Shown one piece after another: positions 53,994 to 64,000 of a stretch of DNA of 64,000 bases. Source of the stretch: Rallus limicola (Eukaryota > Chordata > Aves > Gruiformes > Rallidae). Position 1 is the stretch's first letter. Every line of letters begins with the position of its first letter. The stretch spans positions 55,490,179 to 55,554,178 of the forward strand of contig JAKCOZ010000003.1 in assembly GCA_022605955.1 (NCBI GenBank), written 5' to 3'. The notes below the pieces were generated by a model. The model searched no databases. It saw only the letters and a program-made list of their open reading frames with translations, and had not been told where the DNA came from. Made by a program: the position numbers and the translations under genes.

Positions 53994-54288
53994 CAGAGAG
54001 AGCAGTGATAGGACAAGGGGTAATGGCTTCAAGATGAAAGAGGGCAAGTTTAGATTAGATTATAGGAACAAGTTCTTTACTATGAGAGTGGTGAAACACT
54101 GGCACAAGTTGCCCAGAGAGGTTGTGGAAGCCCCCTCCCTGGCAGTGTTCAAGACCAGCTTGGATGGGGCTTTGGGCAACCTGGTCTACTGAAGGTGTCC
54201 CTGCACATGGAAGGGGGTTTGGAACTAGATGATCTTTGAGGTCTCTTCCAACTCAAAGCATTCTGTGATTCTACGGTTCTATGATTCT
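53994..54288 (+). mobile_element. CR1 LINE 3' fragment
   Basis: The fragment begins in the region coding the CR1 C-terminus (agtgataggacaaggggtaa, then text for [19 protein letters not shown] and [19 protein letters not shown]). It passes through a ggaactagatgatctttgag block and ends ctacggttctatgattct. It belongs to a different subfamily from the neighbouring copy at 52261-53348, judged by the 3' UTR wording. About 295 bp remain. Confidence 0.93.
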
Positions 54289-54565
54289 CATGGTTATGAG
54301 AAGCTAATTAATTGAGGGCAGCACTAGAAAGCCTGTTAGCTTTTTGCTTCTCTGCCTTGGTATAGGAGTCATCAGGTTGCAGTATATCCATGAAGTACAC
54401 GCTATACAGATCATAAGCATGCCTGTGGTTATTCTTACATTTAATGAGGAAACACAAATCACAGGATGCAACACTTTGGAAATAATTGTGGAAATAGTTC
54501 CACATTGATCTCATGAATGAAACAGAAATTTCAAGATGAAATAACACAGAAGCAAAGTAGTTGGA

Positions 54566-55755
54566 TGTGGTGTGGGGGTTGAGCCCTGGCTAAAGGCCAG
54601 ATACCCACCAAAATCAGTCTATTATTCCCTTTCTTAGTTGGACAGGGGAGAAAAAATATAACTGGGCAGCACAAGAGAAAAACTCATTAATGACGCAGGC
54701 AAAACAGACTCAACACGGAGTGCAGAAGAGAAAGTTATCTAATTTATTACACTAAAGAGAAAAACAGTGAAAAAGAACCAATCAGGAGTGCAACCAACAA
54801 TCTTGAAACAAATGCAAACCAGGTAAACACTTTTCCCCCACCACTCCCTCCCTCAGCAGGCTTTAGTTAGAAGCTTGCTCCCTTCTTCCCTCCCGGTCGC
54901 AGCCCAGGAGGGGCAGAGACTGGGGAAAATGGGGGTCTCGGTAACACCTTCCCCCCACCCCTCCATTCGAAAGCAGACTTCCCCTTTAGCCATGATTTTT
55001 CTCCCCTCTTCCCCTCTCCTGCTCACAGCACAGGACAGGGGGGCAGGGACTAGGAGATGGGGGCTTCGGTCAGTCCCTTGCAAGATGGTTTCCTTCTCGG
55101 CCGGGATGGAGGCATCCATTCCACACAGCCTCCCCCTGCTGCACCATAGGATCTCACCCACAAGAGACAGTCCTGCATGAACTTTCTCCAAGGCAAATCT
55201 CTTCCCACCGGGCTTCATCTCTGCTCTGGCAGGCAGCAACAAATCACAGTGTCTCTCAGTCCCAGTCCTCCACGGGGCTCTAGGCCTCCCCCAGCAAACC
55301 TGTTTCGCTCATCTCTAGGTCACTTGTGCTGGCAGGGGCTCATCCCAAGTCACAGCATCTTCTCTATGTCTCCCCCGGCTCCATCCAGCGTGGAGCCTCT
55401 CCACTGGGCAGGTCGGGTCTCTGCCTCTTCCATGGGTCCTCTCCACCAGCTACTCCATGTGTTTCTGCCCAGGCCGCAGAGGCATCTCTCTCTCAAGCTC
55501 CTGAGGTGCCTCCTCCCCCAGTCTTCCCGGCCTTTTGTGTCTGTCAACTGCTTTCATTTATATGCAAATAGACATCCCAATGCCCTTAATGGGCCAACAT
55601 TTCGGTCTTCTTGGCACTCCATGTTCTGGTGGAGTCTTTCTCTCCTATATGTGATTCTCAGAGGCGCTATAAGCAGGCTTGCAGAAGATTCTAGCAGCCA
55701 TTTTCTGCAGCCCCTGGCCCCTCTTTCTCAGCACCCAACTATGCACAACCATGAC
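54566..55755 (-). mobile_element. Solo ERVL-like LTR, about 1.2 kb, sense strand -
   Basis: This GC-rich block in AT-rich DNA matches in layout a long avian ERV LTR: gttgagccctggctaaaggc at the left, ctcagttggacaggggag-like text, a run of c-rich short duplications (cagcgtggagcctctccac), and ...ccatgaca at the right edge. The sense strand is minus: the right edge starts TGTCATGG, a cctgcttatagcgcctctga segment lies inside, and an AATAAA poly(A) signal lies near 54745. Flanks tgtgg (54566-54570) and tgtga (55756-55760) may be a 5 bp target-site duplication with one change, in which case the left edge is 54571. Several long frames here (to 194 codons) reflect GC content, not genes. No internal viral genes are present. 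Confidence 0.82.
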
Positions 55756-55989
55756 ATGTGACTAGATCAAAAAAGTCTTTCTTTTTGAAAACACAGGTAC
55801 ATCATACCACACAGGTACCGTGGGTCAATTAAATCACATTATTTTTAAATTATTTTTTCATAAAGGCACAACTTTCCTTCTACAGTATCTATGTTGTTTT
55901 CCTCCCTTGTTCCTGTATTTTCTTAATGTCTAGTCCTTCTTGCCAGTGTATCAATTAGTCTATTTGTGTTGTGTGGTTCCACTTTTACC
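55756..55989. other. Spacer between LTR and CR1, nothing recognised
   Basis: AT-rich and unremarkable, apart from a caggtac duplication (55795-55820, cacaggtac twice). Confidence 0.6.
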
Positions 55990-57150
55990 TGTGACATACA
56001 GGAATACCAGGGGATCAGACCCAGTCAGCATGGATTTAAGAAAGTCTTGCTTGACTAACCTGACCTCCTTCTATGACAAGATTCCCTACTTATTGGACAA
56101 GGAAAATTTTGTGTGTACTGTCTCCCTGGAGTTCAGTAAAGCATTTGACACTGTGGAAAAAACTGACTGCTTGTGGCTTGGACAGGCACACTTTTAACTG
56201 GACAAAAATTTTGCTGGATGGCCAGGCCTGAAGAGTTCTAATGAATGGAGTTAAATCCAGTCAGCTGCCTGGTCACAAGCAGTGTTTCCTGGGGTCAGCC
56301 TTGTGGCCAGTTCTCTTTAATATATTCATGATCTGGATGAGGGGATTGAGTAAGTTTGTAGATGACACCAAAGTGTATGAGAGCATTAAATCAGCTGAAG
56401 AGTCAGAAGACTCTGCAGAGGAGTTTGGACAGGCTGAATCGATGCTGAGGCCAAGTGTACGAGGTTCAACAAGGCTCTGCACTTGGGTGACAACAGCCCC
56501 AGGAAAGTCTACAGGCCTACGGAAGTGTGGGTGGAAAGATACCTAACAGAAAAGAACCTGGGGGTGTTTGTCACCAGCCAGCTGAAGATGAACTGGCATT
56601 TTGCCCAGGTGGCCAAAACAAAGAGCATCCTGGCCTAGTGTGGCCAGCAGGACTAGGGAAGTGATCGTTCCATTGTACTCAGCAATGTGTTTAGTTTTGG
56701 GCGACCCACTACAGGAAATGCATTGAGGTAGTGCATTGCATCCAAAGAGCAATGAAGCTGGTGAAGGGTCTAGAGCACAAGTCTGGTAGGGAGCAGCTGA
56801 GAGAAAAGTAGTCTGGCAAGAGACCTTATCTCTCCTACAAGGAAAGGAGGTTGTAACGAGGTAACCATTGGTCTCTTCTCCCAAGTAACAAGTGACAGGA
56901 CAAGAGGAAATGTCCTGTAGTTGCACCAGTGGAGGTTTACTTTGGATGTTAGGAAAAATGTCTTCACCAAGAAGTTTGGCAAGCATTGGAACAGGGAAGT
57001 GGTTAAGTCACCATCCCCAGAGGTATTTAGAAGATGTGTATAAGTGGAAATTAAGGCCATGGTTTAGCAGTGGACTCAGTACTGTTAGGTTTACAGTTGG
57101 ACTTGACGACCTTATGGGTCTTTTCCAACCTAAATGGTTCTATGATTCTG
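55990..57150 (+). mobile_element. CR1 LINE, RT domain to 3' end, decayed
   Basis: This is about 1.16 kb of CR1 ORF2 and 3' tail. The first frame reads NTRGSDPVSM, then SCLTNLTSFYDK, then palm motif A as LEFSKAFDTV. The usual first residue of motif A is Asp (DFSKAFDTV), here Glu. A second frame shows the motif C region as FVDDTKV instead of the common YADD/FADD. Stops and frameshifts divide the rest (motif B region broken, C-terminal part in several frames). It ends aatggttctatgattctg at 57150. It is clearly inactive. Confidence 0.93.
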
Positions 57151-57226
57151 GAAGCTTTTTATAGAAAATCAGTGTCACATTTCAGGGCACATGAACCCAA
57201 TAGATGAGACAAAGGCAAAGACTTTT

Positions 57227-58451
57227 CATGGAATCACACAATGATAGGGGTTGGTAGGGACCTCTGGAGATCCTCCAGTCCAACCCCCCTGCTAGAGCAG
57301 GATCACCTAGAGCAGCTTGCACAGGACAGCATCCAGATGGGTTTTGAAAGTCTCCAGAGAGCAAGACTCCACAGCCTCTCTGGGCAGCTTGTTCCAGTGC
57401 TCTGCCACCCCCACAGTAAACCAGTCCCTCCTCATGTTCAGGTGGAATTTCCTATATTCGAGCTTGTGCCCGTTGCCTCTTGTCCTGTCACTGGGAACCA
57501 CTGAAGACTGACCCCATCCTCCCAACACACACCTTCACATACTTATTAGCACTGATAAGATACCCCCTCAGTCTTCTCTTCTCTAGCCTAAAGGGTCCCT
57601 CAGCATCTTTTCAAAAGAGAGATGTTCTAGTCACCTCACAGTCTTCATAGCCCTATTCTGTACCCTTTCCAGTAGCTTCTTGGTCTTCTTGATCCAGGGA
57701 GCCCAGAACTGCATACAATATTCCAGATGAGGCCTCACCAGAGCAGAGTAGAGGGCAAACAGAACATCCCTTGACTTGCTGGACACATTTTTCTTGATAC
57801 AGCTCAGGATCTCATTCATTGGCTTTCTTGGCCACGAGAACACACTGCTGGCTCATGGTCAATCTGTTGTCCACCAGGAATCCCCAGTCTTCTTCCACAG
57901 AGCTGCTTCCCAGCAGGTCAGCCCTGAATCTGTACTGGTGCCTGGGGTTATTCCTCCCTCAGTGCAGGACCCTACACTTGCCCACGTTGAATTTCAAGAT
58001 TACTCTCTGCCCAGCTCTCCAGTCTGTCCAGATCTCACTGGATGGCAGCACAGGCCCTCTGGTGTGTCAGCCACTCCTCCCAGCTTTGTGTCATCAGCCA
58101 ACTGCCAGAGGGTACACTCCATTCCTTCATCCAAGTCATTGATGAATATGTTGAACAGGGCTGGATTCAGAACTGACTCCTGAGGAATACCACTTGCTAG
58201 AGGCCTCCAAGTAGACTCTGTGCCACTGACAACAACCTTCTAAGCTGTGTCTTTCAGCCAATTTTCAACCCATCCTACTGTGCATTTATTTAACCCACAT
58301 TTCCTGAGCTTGCCTATGAGGATGCTGTGGGAGACAGTTTTGAAAGCCTTGCTGAAGTCAAGGTAGACAATGCCCACTGCTCTCCCAGCCAGTCATGCTC
58401 TCATAGAAGGCTATCAGGTTTGTCAGACATGGCAATCATCTTGCATGCCAC
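57227..58451 (-). mobile_element. CR1 LINE, 3' end at 57227, decayed
   Basis: The + strand starts catggaatcacacaatgata (reversed CR1 tail), and the minus strand encodes CR1 ORF2 C-terminal pieces: [40 protein letters not shown] (57307-57528) and [18 protein letters not shown] with [10 protein letters not shown] (57631-57843). Similarity continues to about 58451, where the minus strand codes a decayed version of the SLTNLIAFYE...AFDTV region, with motif A near 58340. Of all copies here this one spans the most ORF2. Several frameshifts are present. Confidence 0.93.
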
Positions 58452-58622
58452 CCAAAATTTTGTTTGAGAATATCTTTTTCTGATATTTTTCTTTTTATCA
58501 AAATACAAATGACCTTTCTTTAGACATAGTGAACAAGAAGCCAATAAAGAAGAAAACTAATGTCAAAAATAAGAAAATACTCAAATGTTCATCATTAGAA
58601 ACTGCTGGCTTTAAAAGAGAAT

Positions 58623-59781
58623 TATAGAACGATTTGGGTTGGAAGAGACCTCAAAGACCATCTAGTTCCACACACCCAGCCATGGTCAGGGGCACCCTTC
58701 ACTACACCACTGTGGTGGTTCAGCTCCAAGCAGTGGCTGAGCACCACACACTGCTCACTCTCTCTCAGAGGAGAGACAGGCAGAGCCTCCATGGGTTGGG
58801 ATAAGGACAGTTTACTGGCAAAAGCACTGTGAAAGTGGAAAAAATAACAGCCCTTTGCAAATTACACTCACACCCAGTGATAATACTGAATAACTTACCA
58901 ACCCGTGCTTACTGAGTGTTGCATGACACAAGAACAAACCCAACACCCCACTGCACTCAGACTACCCTGCAGGCACCCAGGAGCACCCCTCCCTGACAAG
59001 CCCTTTTTATAGGGAAGTGATGTCAGGTGGTGTAGAAAACAGCCTGGGCTTACCTGGGCTAACTCAGCTCACCTGTGCTGGCTGCTTGGGGACCATAACT
59101 CTGGCCTGGCCAGAATCAGGACAACCACATTGCTCAAAGCCCCATCCAACCTGGTCTTGAACACCGACAGGGACAGGGCAATGACAGATCCTCTGGGAAG
59201 CCTGTTCCTGTGCTTCACCAACCTCCAGTAATGAATTTCTTCCTTATATCTAACCTAAATCTTCCTTCCTTAAGCTTAAAGATGTTACCCCTTGTCCTAT
59301 CACTACCTTCCCTTGAAAACACTCCTTCTTCAGCTTTCCTGTAGGCCCCCTCCTTCAGGTACTGGAAGGCTGCAATAACATCTGCATGAAGCCTTCTCCA
59401 GGCTGAACAAGCCCAACTCTCTTGACTTGCCTGTGTGGGCTGTGTCTATGGCCCTCTAACTATCTTTATGACCCTCCTCTGGACTCACTCCATCAGGTCC
59501 ATATCTTTCTTGCACTGTGGACTCCAGAGCTGGACACAGAGATGCAGATGGGGGGTCTTATGAGAGCAGAGTGGAGGGACAGAATTACATCCCTTGACCT
59601 GCTGTTTACACTTGTTTTGATACAACCCAGGATACTGCTGCTTTTCTGGACTGCAGGCAAGAATTGCTGGCTCATTTTGAGCTTCCCATCCACCAACACC
59701 TCCAAGTCCTCCCCTCTGGACTTCTCACAGTGCATTTTCCATCCAGCTGTACTTGTGCTTGGGATTGTACTGACCCACATT
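58623..59781 (-). mobile_element. CR1 LINE, split by a nested LTR
   Basis: The CR1 3' part begins at 58623 (tatagaacgatttgggttgg, reversed tail) and stops at 58710. It resumes at 59124 with ...ttgctcaaagccccatccaa and continues to about 59781. The two parts together give one continuous CR1 order: tail, C-terminal NRLP region, FSLE region, then LVDGKLKMSQQ (59493-59780). The interruption is the LTR at 58711-59123. The coding frame is broken. The CR1 must therefore be older than the LTR. Confidence 0.94.
58711..59123 (-). mobile_element. Solo ERV LTR (413 bp) nested in CR1, with perfect target-site duplication
   Basis: The + strand reads tgtggtggttcagctccaag at the left edge and gaatcaggaca at the right, so it has TG...CA ends. 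The 5 bp accac stands directly before it (58706-58710) and directly after it (59124-59128), a perfect target-site duplication. Sense is minus: a TATA box (TATAAAAA, 59011 down to 59004) and an AGTAAA-type poly(A) signal (caguaaac-like, near 58812-58817) lie in the right order. The overall plan resembles the intron 1 LTRs at 13.2 and 14.3 kb, but the sequence differs, so it is a related family. No internal genes are present. Confidence 0.93.
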
Positions 59782-62700
59782 ATAGCAACCTATCCTTAGC
59801 AACTATAGCACTGCTATGCTGTGAAAAAGAGATTAGAATGTTGGCAAGCATTTTGAATTTCATACTGCTGTTATCCCCTGATGATATGTCCAACTTGAGC
59901 AAATTTATATCAGCTATTATGCCTACATCAAGCTAGTTTTTAGCATAAAGAATGTCCTAGAACCAAGGAATGGAACCCAGGATCATGTGTCCCTGAACAT
60001 ATCTTCATATTTGAAATGGTTACAACTTTCTTCTTGCTTCCTTCCTCTCTTACCACACTAACTTTGTCTTTTAGTTCTACAGAAGCAATCCTCATGGTAA
60101 GAGGTGGGACAAGGGCCACCTCCTGCATACATTTTAAATCAATCATTATGTACATTTCTTTAAAGCCAGAGGATGATGAATGCCCTCAGATTATTATATG
60201 AATGTTGACTGTTGGAGCTGTGTTCTTCCCTAGTTGTGTTCTAAAAGAAATAGAAGTCAAAAAGTCAATGGCATTTGATGAATACAACCTTTAGGAAAAC
60301 ATTTATTCTATCTAAAAGGGATGGGTTCTTCACTGTGAACCCTACTCACACACACATTGGACGCAGAGAAAATGTATATATGGCCAGGAGACCAACACCA
60401 GCTCGAACACCCCCTCCTTAAGTCAGCTGGGGCTCCGCTCCACTAATGTGCAAACCATCAAGAATCCCAATACACCCCAAATACTTCCCCTTCATTTTTA
60501 GGAAACTCACATCCTTCATTCAGTCTTTGAGCTCTACTTGTAAGGCCAAGTATCAAGAACCTGCATTATTTACTTGCTATCCAGAATTGGTCACTATGTA
60601 ATGACTAGATTTTATAAATAATGGATTAATTAGCTTTCTTTTCTTTAAGAAAAGACCCCATTTCTACAATTGCACCCCATGATGTTAGATATGCAGAGTC
60701 AGAGCATCATTATCTCTTCACATTATTAATGGATTCAAACAAAAGAAACACTATTTCTGACAAAAAAATAAGAAATTTTCTGTTGTTTAGTGATAAGCTA
60801 TTCTCTATAAAGATACCTGAGAGATTCAGTTAATTTATTATAAAATCTGCGAGTCATCAGCTGCAAGCTCTTTATCTTTCTGTAAAATTTATAGGTAAAA
60901 AGAAGGCAGCCTCCAACTTTGCAAGACATGTTTTAGAAAACAATATAAATATATTTGCTAACATTTCCACTACACACTGTCTGGGATGTTTTCTATGCCT
61001 CTGTTCCAGTAAAACAAAAGGTTAAGATACTCATGATACAGGGGAGCATGAGGGACTGGAAGTGAGACAGGTCTTTAAAATACATTGGATTGAGTTTGGG
61101 TGATAAATGAGCAGTATGAACATTAGCTTATCTTTGAGACAAGAAATCTAGAGAGGCTTCAATATTATGGCACACGAGTGCCTTACTAAAACCTGCTTAA
61201 TGCAGAAACAAAGATGTTGAGTCTGAGTGCCTTACTAAAACCTGCTTAATGCAGAAACAAAGATGTTGAGTCTGGTGCCCTGATGTGGTTTAAACGTGTG
61301 ACTTTAATTACAGAATTACAATTTAGTTTTGCAATTATTTAATGCTGAACTTATGGCCTCAAACAAGCATGTTTTTCAGCTGTTTTTCAATGTGTTCTTA
61401 GAGTCATATGACCACTGAAGTGTTAAAAAACCTTAGATGTGGAAAGCAGGTTAAATAACCTGGAACTTGTATTTTATTCAGCTACGTCAGAATTAAATTC
61501 TCTTTCCAGCCTAAGCTGGGGAAAACAGGACAAAACCCATATTAAATGTATTATAACAGCCTTATGCTCCACTTCGAAGAGCAACTGTTGAGTGTTAGAT
61601 CCTCATGTCACCTCAAACCAAAATCTATCCCTCTTTGAAATGTTTACTGTAGAAGACAGGAAATCTGTTTGCAATCTTAACCACAGAACAAACTTTTTGA
61701 AAGATGTTTCTAATGTCTAAGCATAAAGATAATCTTGTGGGTAAGGCACTGGATTGGAATTCTGACCTCAAATCTCAGCTGCCAGAGTGGCTATATATGA
61801 CCTTGGCAAGCCATGCAGAATCAGAAATAAATAAAAATCTCTGAAATAAAGATTCAAAAGTACATCTGTGGTAGATGATAGGTGCCTGCTTCAAAATTTG
61901 TAATTTGACAATCTTCATTTGGGTGCTGCTTAAATTCCATAGGTACTTTTCTCTTTTTGGTCAAGATTCCCTATATTGTATGTGTTTTATTTCTCATTGT
62001 GATTCACCATCTCAATTTCAAGCTTCCTCATAAGACTGTTTTTCTTCTGTGCGAGGTACTTCCAGGAGCAGAGTATTCAGGCAACTGATCTTACATCTGC
62101 AAAGCCAAATCGGCACAGGTATATCTATTAAGTTGTTCTTTCCACCTGTCATCAATGGAATCGTGTGTTTTCAGGGCTCCCAAGGACAAACTCACAGGAG
62201 GTTAATTCTATACAGGTTAACACAAAGCTCTGCAGAAAATTCTCTCAGTCCGAAATGTGTGTCCTGAAATGTCCAACTGTCTCCACTAGAGAAACCAAGG
62301 TATCTGGATTGTACTAGATACTAAATTCCATAATTCTAAAAGCGACTGGGCCATTTTAGGATTTTAATCTCGTCAGTAAAAGTACTGCCTTTACTATGTG
62401 CTGCTTCCTTCCACAATTTGTCCATAATCCTCATAAGAGTTTTTGTGGCAACAAATGGCAATTAAGGTGTTGTTTCTAAAATTATGAATTTTAAAGTTAT
62501 ACGTTAAAGTAATGCATTTTAATGACAAAAAACAGTAACGTATGTTTTCTACTCTTTGCCTGATACAGAAATAAAGTAGCTGCTGGTTTTTTTATTTCTT
62601 TGGTTCAACTGGATTCTCTAGTATAAATTAAGTCTTCAGATCAAGAAGTTTAAAGTATAACTTATGAATCTCATACCAAAGCTGTAAAGTGCAGCTCCTC

Positions 62701-64000
62701 CATTCTGACCCCAAGGAGGTCTGTATGGAGTTTATAAGCTCTTGTGTTTTACAAGCCCTTCTTTAAATGCTGTGTTTGATACAGTTGTTCAGTGCTTAGG
62801 AACAGTACATTGTTACTGGATGTTTGTCCCAATTCAAAATACCACGACATTAAACATTTTCAGCCGAACATAACGTCTAGAGAATGTTCCACATGTTTGG
62901 CCCACAGAGAAGAGGTTATAATACTATTTCAATTACATCCTCTACAGATGGCACATGCTGTATGTATTACAGTGTTGCTTGTTCTGTTGCTGTGGACTTG
63001 GTTTGAATTGTCTGTGAAACATTGGAACCATAAATCAATTCTTCTCCCTCTCCAAGAAAATAAAAAATATTTCAAAGGGAGTTTTGTGCAAAATGGCAAG
63101 GGTCAGGGAGGATAGGATAACCTTCTAGTTTGTATCAAGGAGAGGAGGCCTTCTGAATAAACCAAAAAAGAGGAAGCTGTCTGAATAAAACATTTTTTTT
63201 CTCCTCATACATCAGAAAGAAAATCTCCACTGGAGAAAAATGTAATGGAAGGCAGAGTAGATTCAACCATGTCTTGTATAAATCTACAACACTTGGCAAT
63301 CAGTGGAAGACTGAGCCAAACTCTGTATCTAACACATACTATTTAAAGCCGTATTGTTAGTGGCTAGAATGATGGTAAAACATTATAACAAAATGTTTTT
63401 CAAACTGAATGTTGAACCAGATGACAAGGTAATGTCATGGCTTGATCAAGCCTTATATAATTGTTTTGGTATATGGCAACATTAAATGTCAGTTACTCTC
63501 ACTAACATTCATCTTTATACATGAAAATGACGGTCAGAATTACTGTACTTAGAGATACGCTTTTGATTAAAATGTCAAATGATTTTTGCAAAATTCTATC
63601 TTTTAATCTTGATCTTGTGTTGCAATTATTCCCAGATATTGTGGTTTCCTGCACAAAATTATAACCTTGGGCATATTATTCCAGCATTTAATACAGACAC
63701 AGGACAATAAAAAGTCAGCAGCAGGTGACAATATGTTTTATATATGCAGTTAACTTTACACAGCACTGGAAAATATTGGCAAATGACAGTTAATTATGGT
63801 ACCCCTGGATTCTTATAACCTTTGACAAAGAATGAAAAGGAACAAAGCACTTATTTACTGTAGTTTGTTTTAGGATCAGCTTTTCAGAGATACAGCCTTT
63901 GCATCTTACAATATGATTTTAAAATATTCTAATTTTGATAATATAATTACTTTCTTGTTTGAATTATTTACTTTCACATAATTCCCAATTAATAATTGTA
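59782..64000. other. Intergenic, no gene recognised
   Basis: AT-rich DNA with no recognised gene or mobile element. The longest frame (62792-63115, 107 codons) has a hydrophobic middle but no recognised homology and no context. The one clear structure is the tandem duplication at 61176-61273. Confidence 0.65.
61176..61273. repeat. Perfect tandem duplication, 49 bp x 2
   Basis: Bases 61176-61224 and 61225-61273 are identical head-to-tail copies, each starting gagtgccttac and ending gatgttgagtct. With no differences between copies, the duplication is recent or kept identical by slippage or conversion, or is an assembly artefact. Confidence 0.95.

Noticed and set aside
54853..55761. Long frames of 129, 101 and 194 codons
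   Set aside because: They lie within the GC-rich solo LTR, where stops are scarce. They are open on both strands and proline/serine-rich.
56543..58183. Frames of 147, 96, 135 and 107 codons
   Set aside because: Antisense or off-frame readings of the CR1 copies at 55990-57150 and 57227-58451.
62792..63115. 107-codon frame with a leucine-rich hydrophobic segment
   Set aside because: It looks like a membrane segment but has no homology or gene context; chance is more likely.
1..64000. CRISPR array, prophage, operon or other bacterial-type system
   Set aside because: No regularly spaced repeats, no operon-like coding density; the DNA is vertebrate.

Overview
The window looks like AT-rich bird nuclear DNA. 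It is littered with 5'-truncated CR1 LINEs whose 3' ends read ATTCTATGATTCT, and it carries solo LTRs of avian ERV types. It contains two exons of one protein gene that I recognise with confidence: FGF10 (fibroblast growth factor 10), on the + strand. FGF10 is Z-linked in chicken, so the window is probably from a bird Z chromosome. The species cannot be fixed from the sequence.

Layout. Positions 1-36539 are read as the 3' part of the large FGF10 intron 1; exon 1, with the signal peptide, start codon and promoter, is not in the window and should lie upstream. Coding exon 2 is 36540-36643 (104 bp) and is followed by intron 2 (36644-39200). The last coding exon is 39201-39398, ending in TAG. A 3' UTR follows, with candidate poly(A) signals at 39473, 41100 and 41504. 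From about 41.5 kb to the end I see no gene. The roughly 18.8 kb around the exons (29.48-48.26 kb) has no recognisable mobile element, while the far 3' flank has a dense insertion cluster (52.26-59.78 kb).

Mobile elements. Intron 1 holds several CR1 fragments and two related solo LTRs in opposite orientation (13.2-14.9 kb). The distal cluster holds five CR1 copies, a roughly 1.2 kb solo LTR (54.57-55.76 kb) and a 413 bp solo LTR inserted inside a CR1 with a perfect 5 bp target-site duplication (58711-59123). One CR1 keeps an open reverse-transcriptase frame of about 311 codons, but it lacks its 5' end and terminates early, so it is not a working element. No ERV coding region is present; only LTRs were seen.

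Smaller features are several perfect short inverted repeats, simple repeats, a G-rich tract with G-quadruplex potential, and a perfect 49 bp tandem duplication. I found no tRNA, rRNA, CRISPR or new multi-gene system. The most useful leads are the nested LTR, the inverted LTR pair with a TATA-bearing LTR pointing toward the FGF10 exons, the element-poor zone around the exons, and a small CpG-retaining patch in intron 1.
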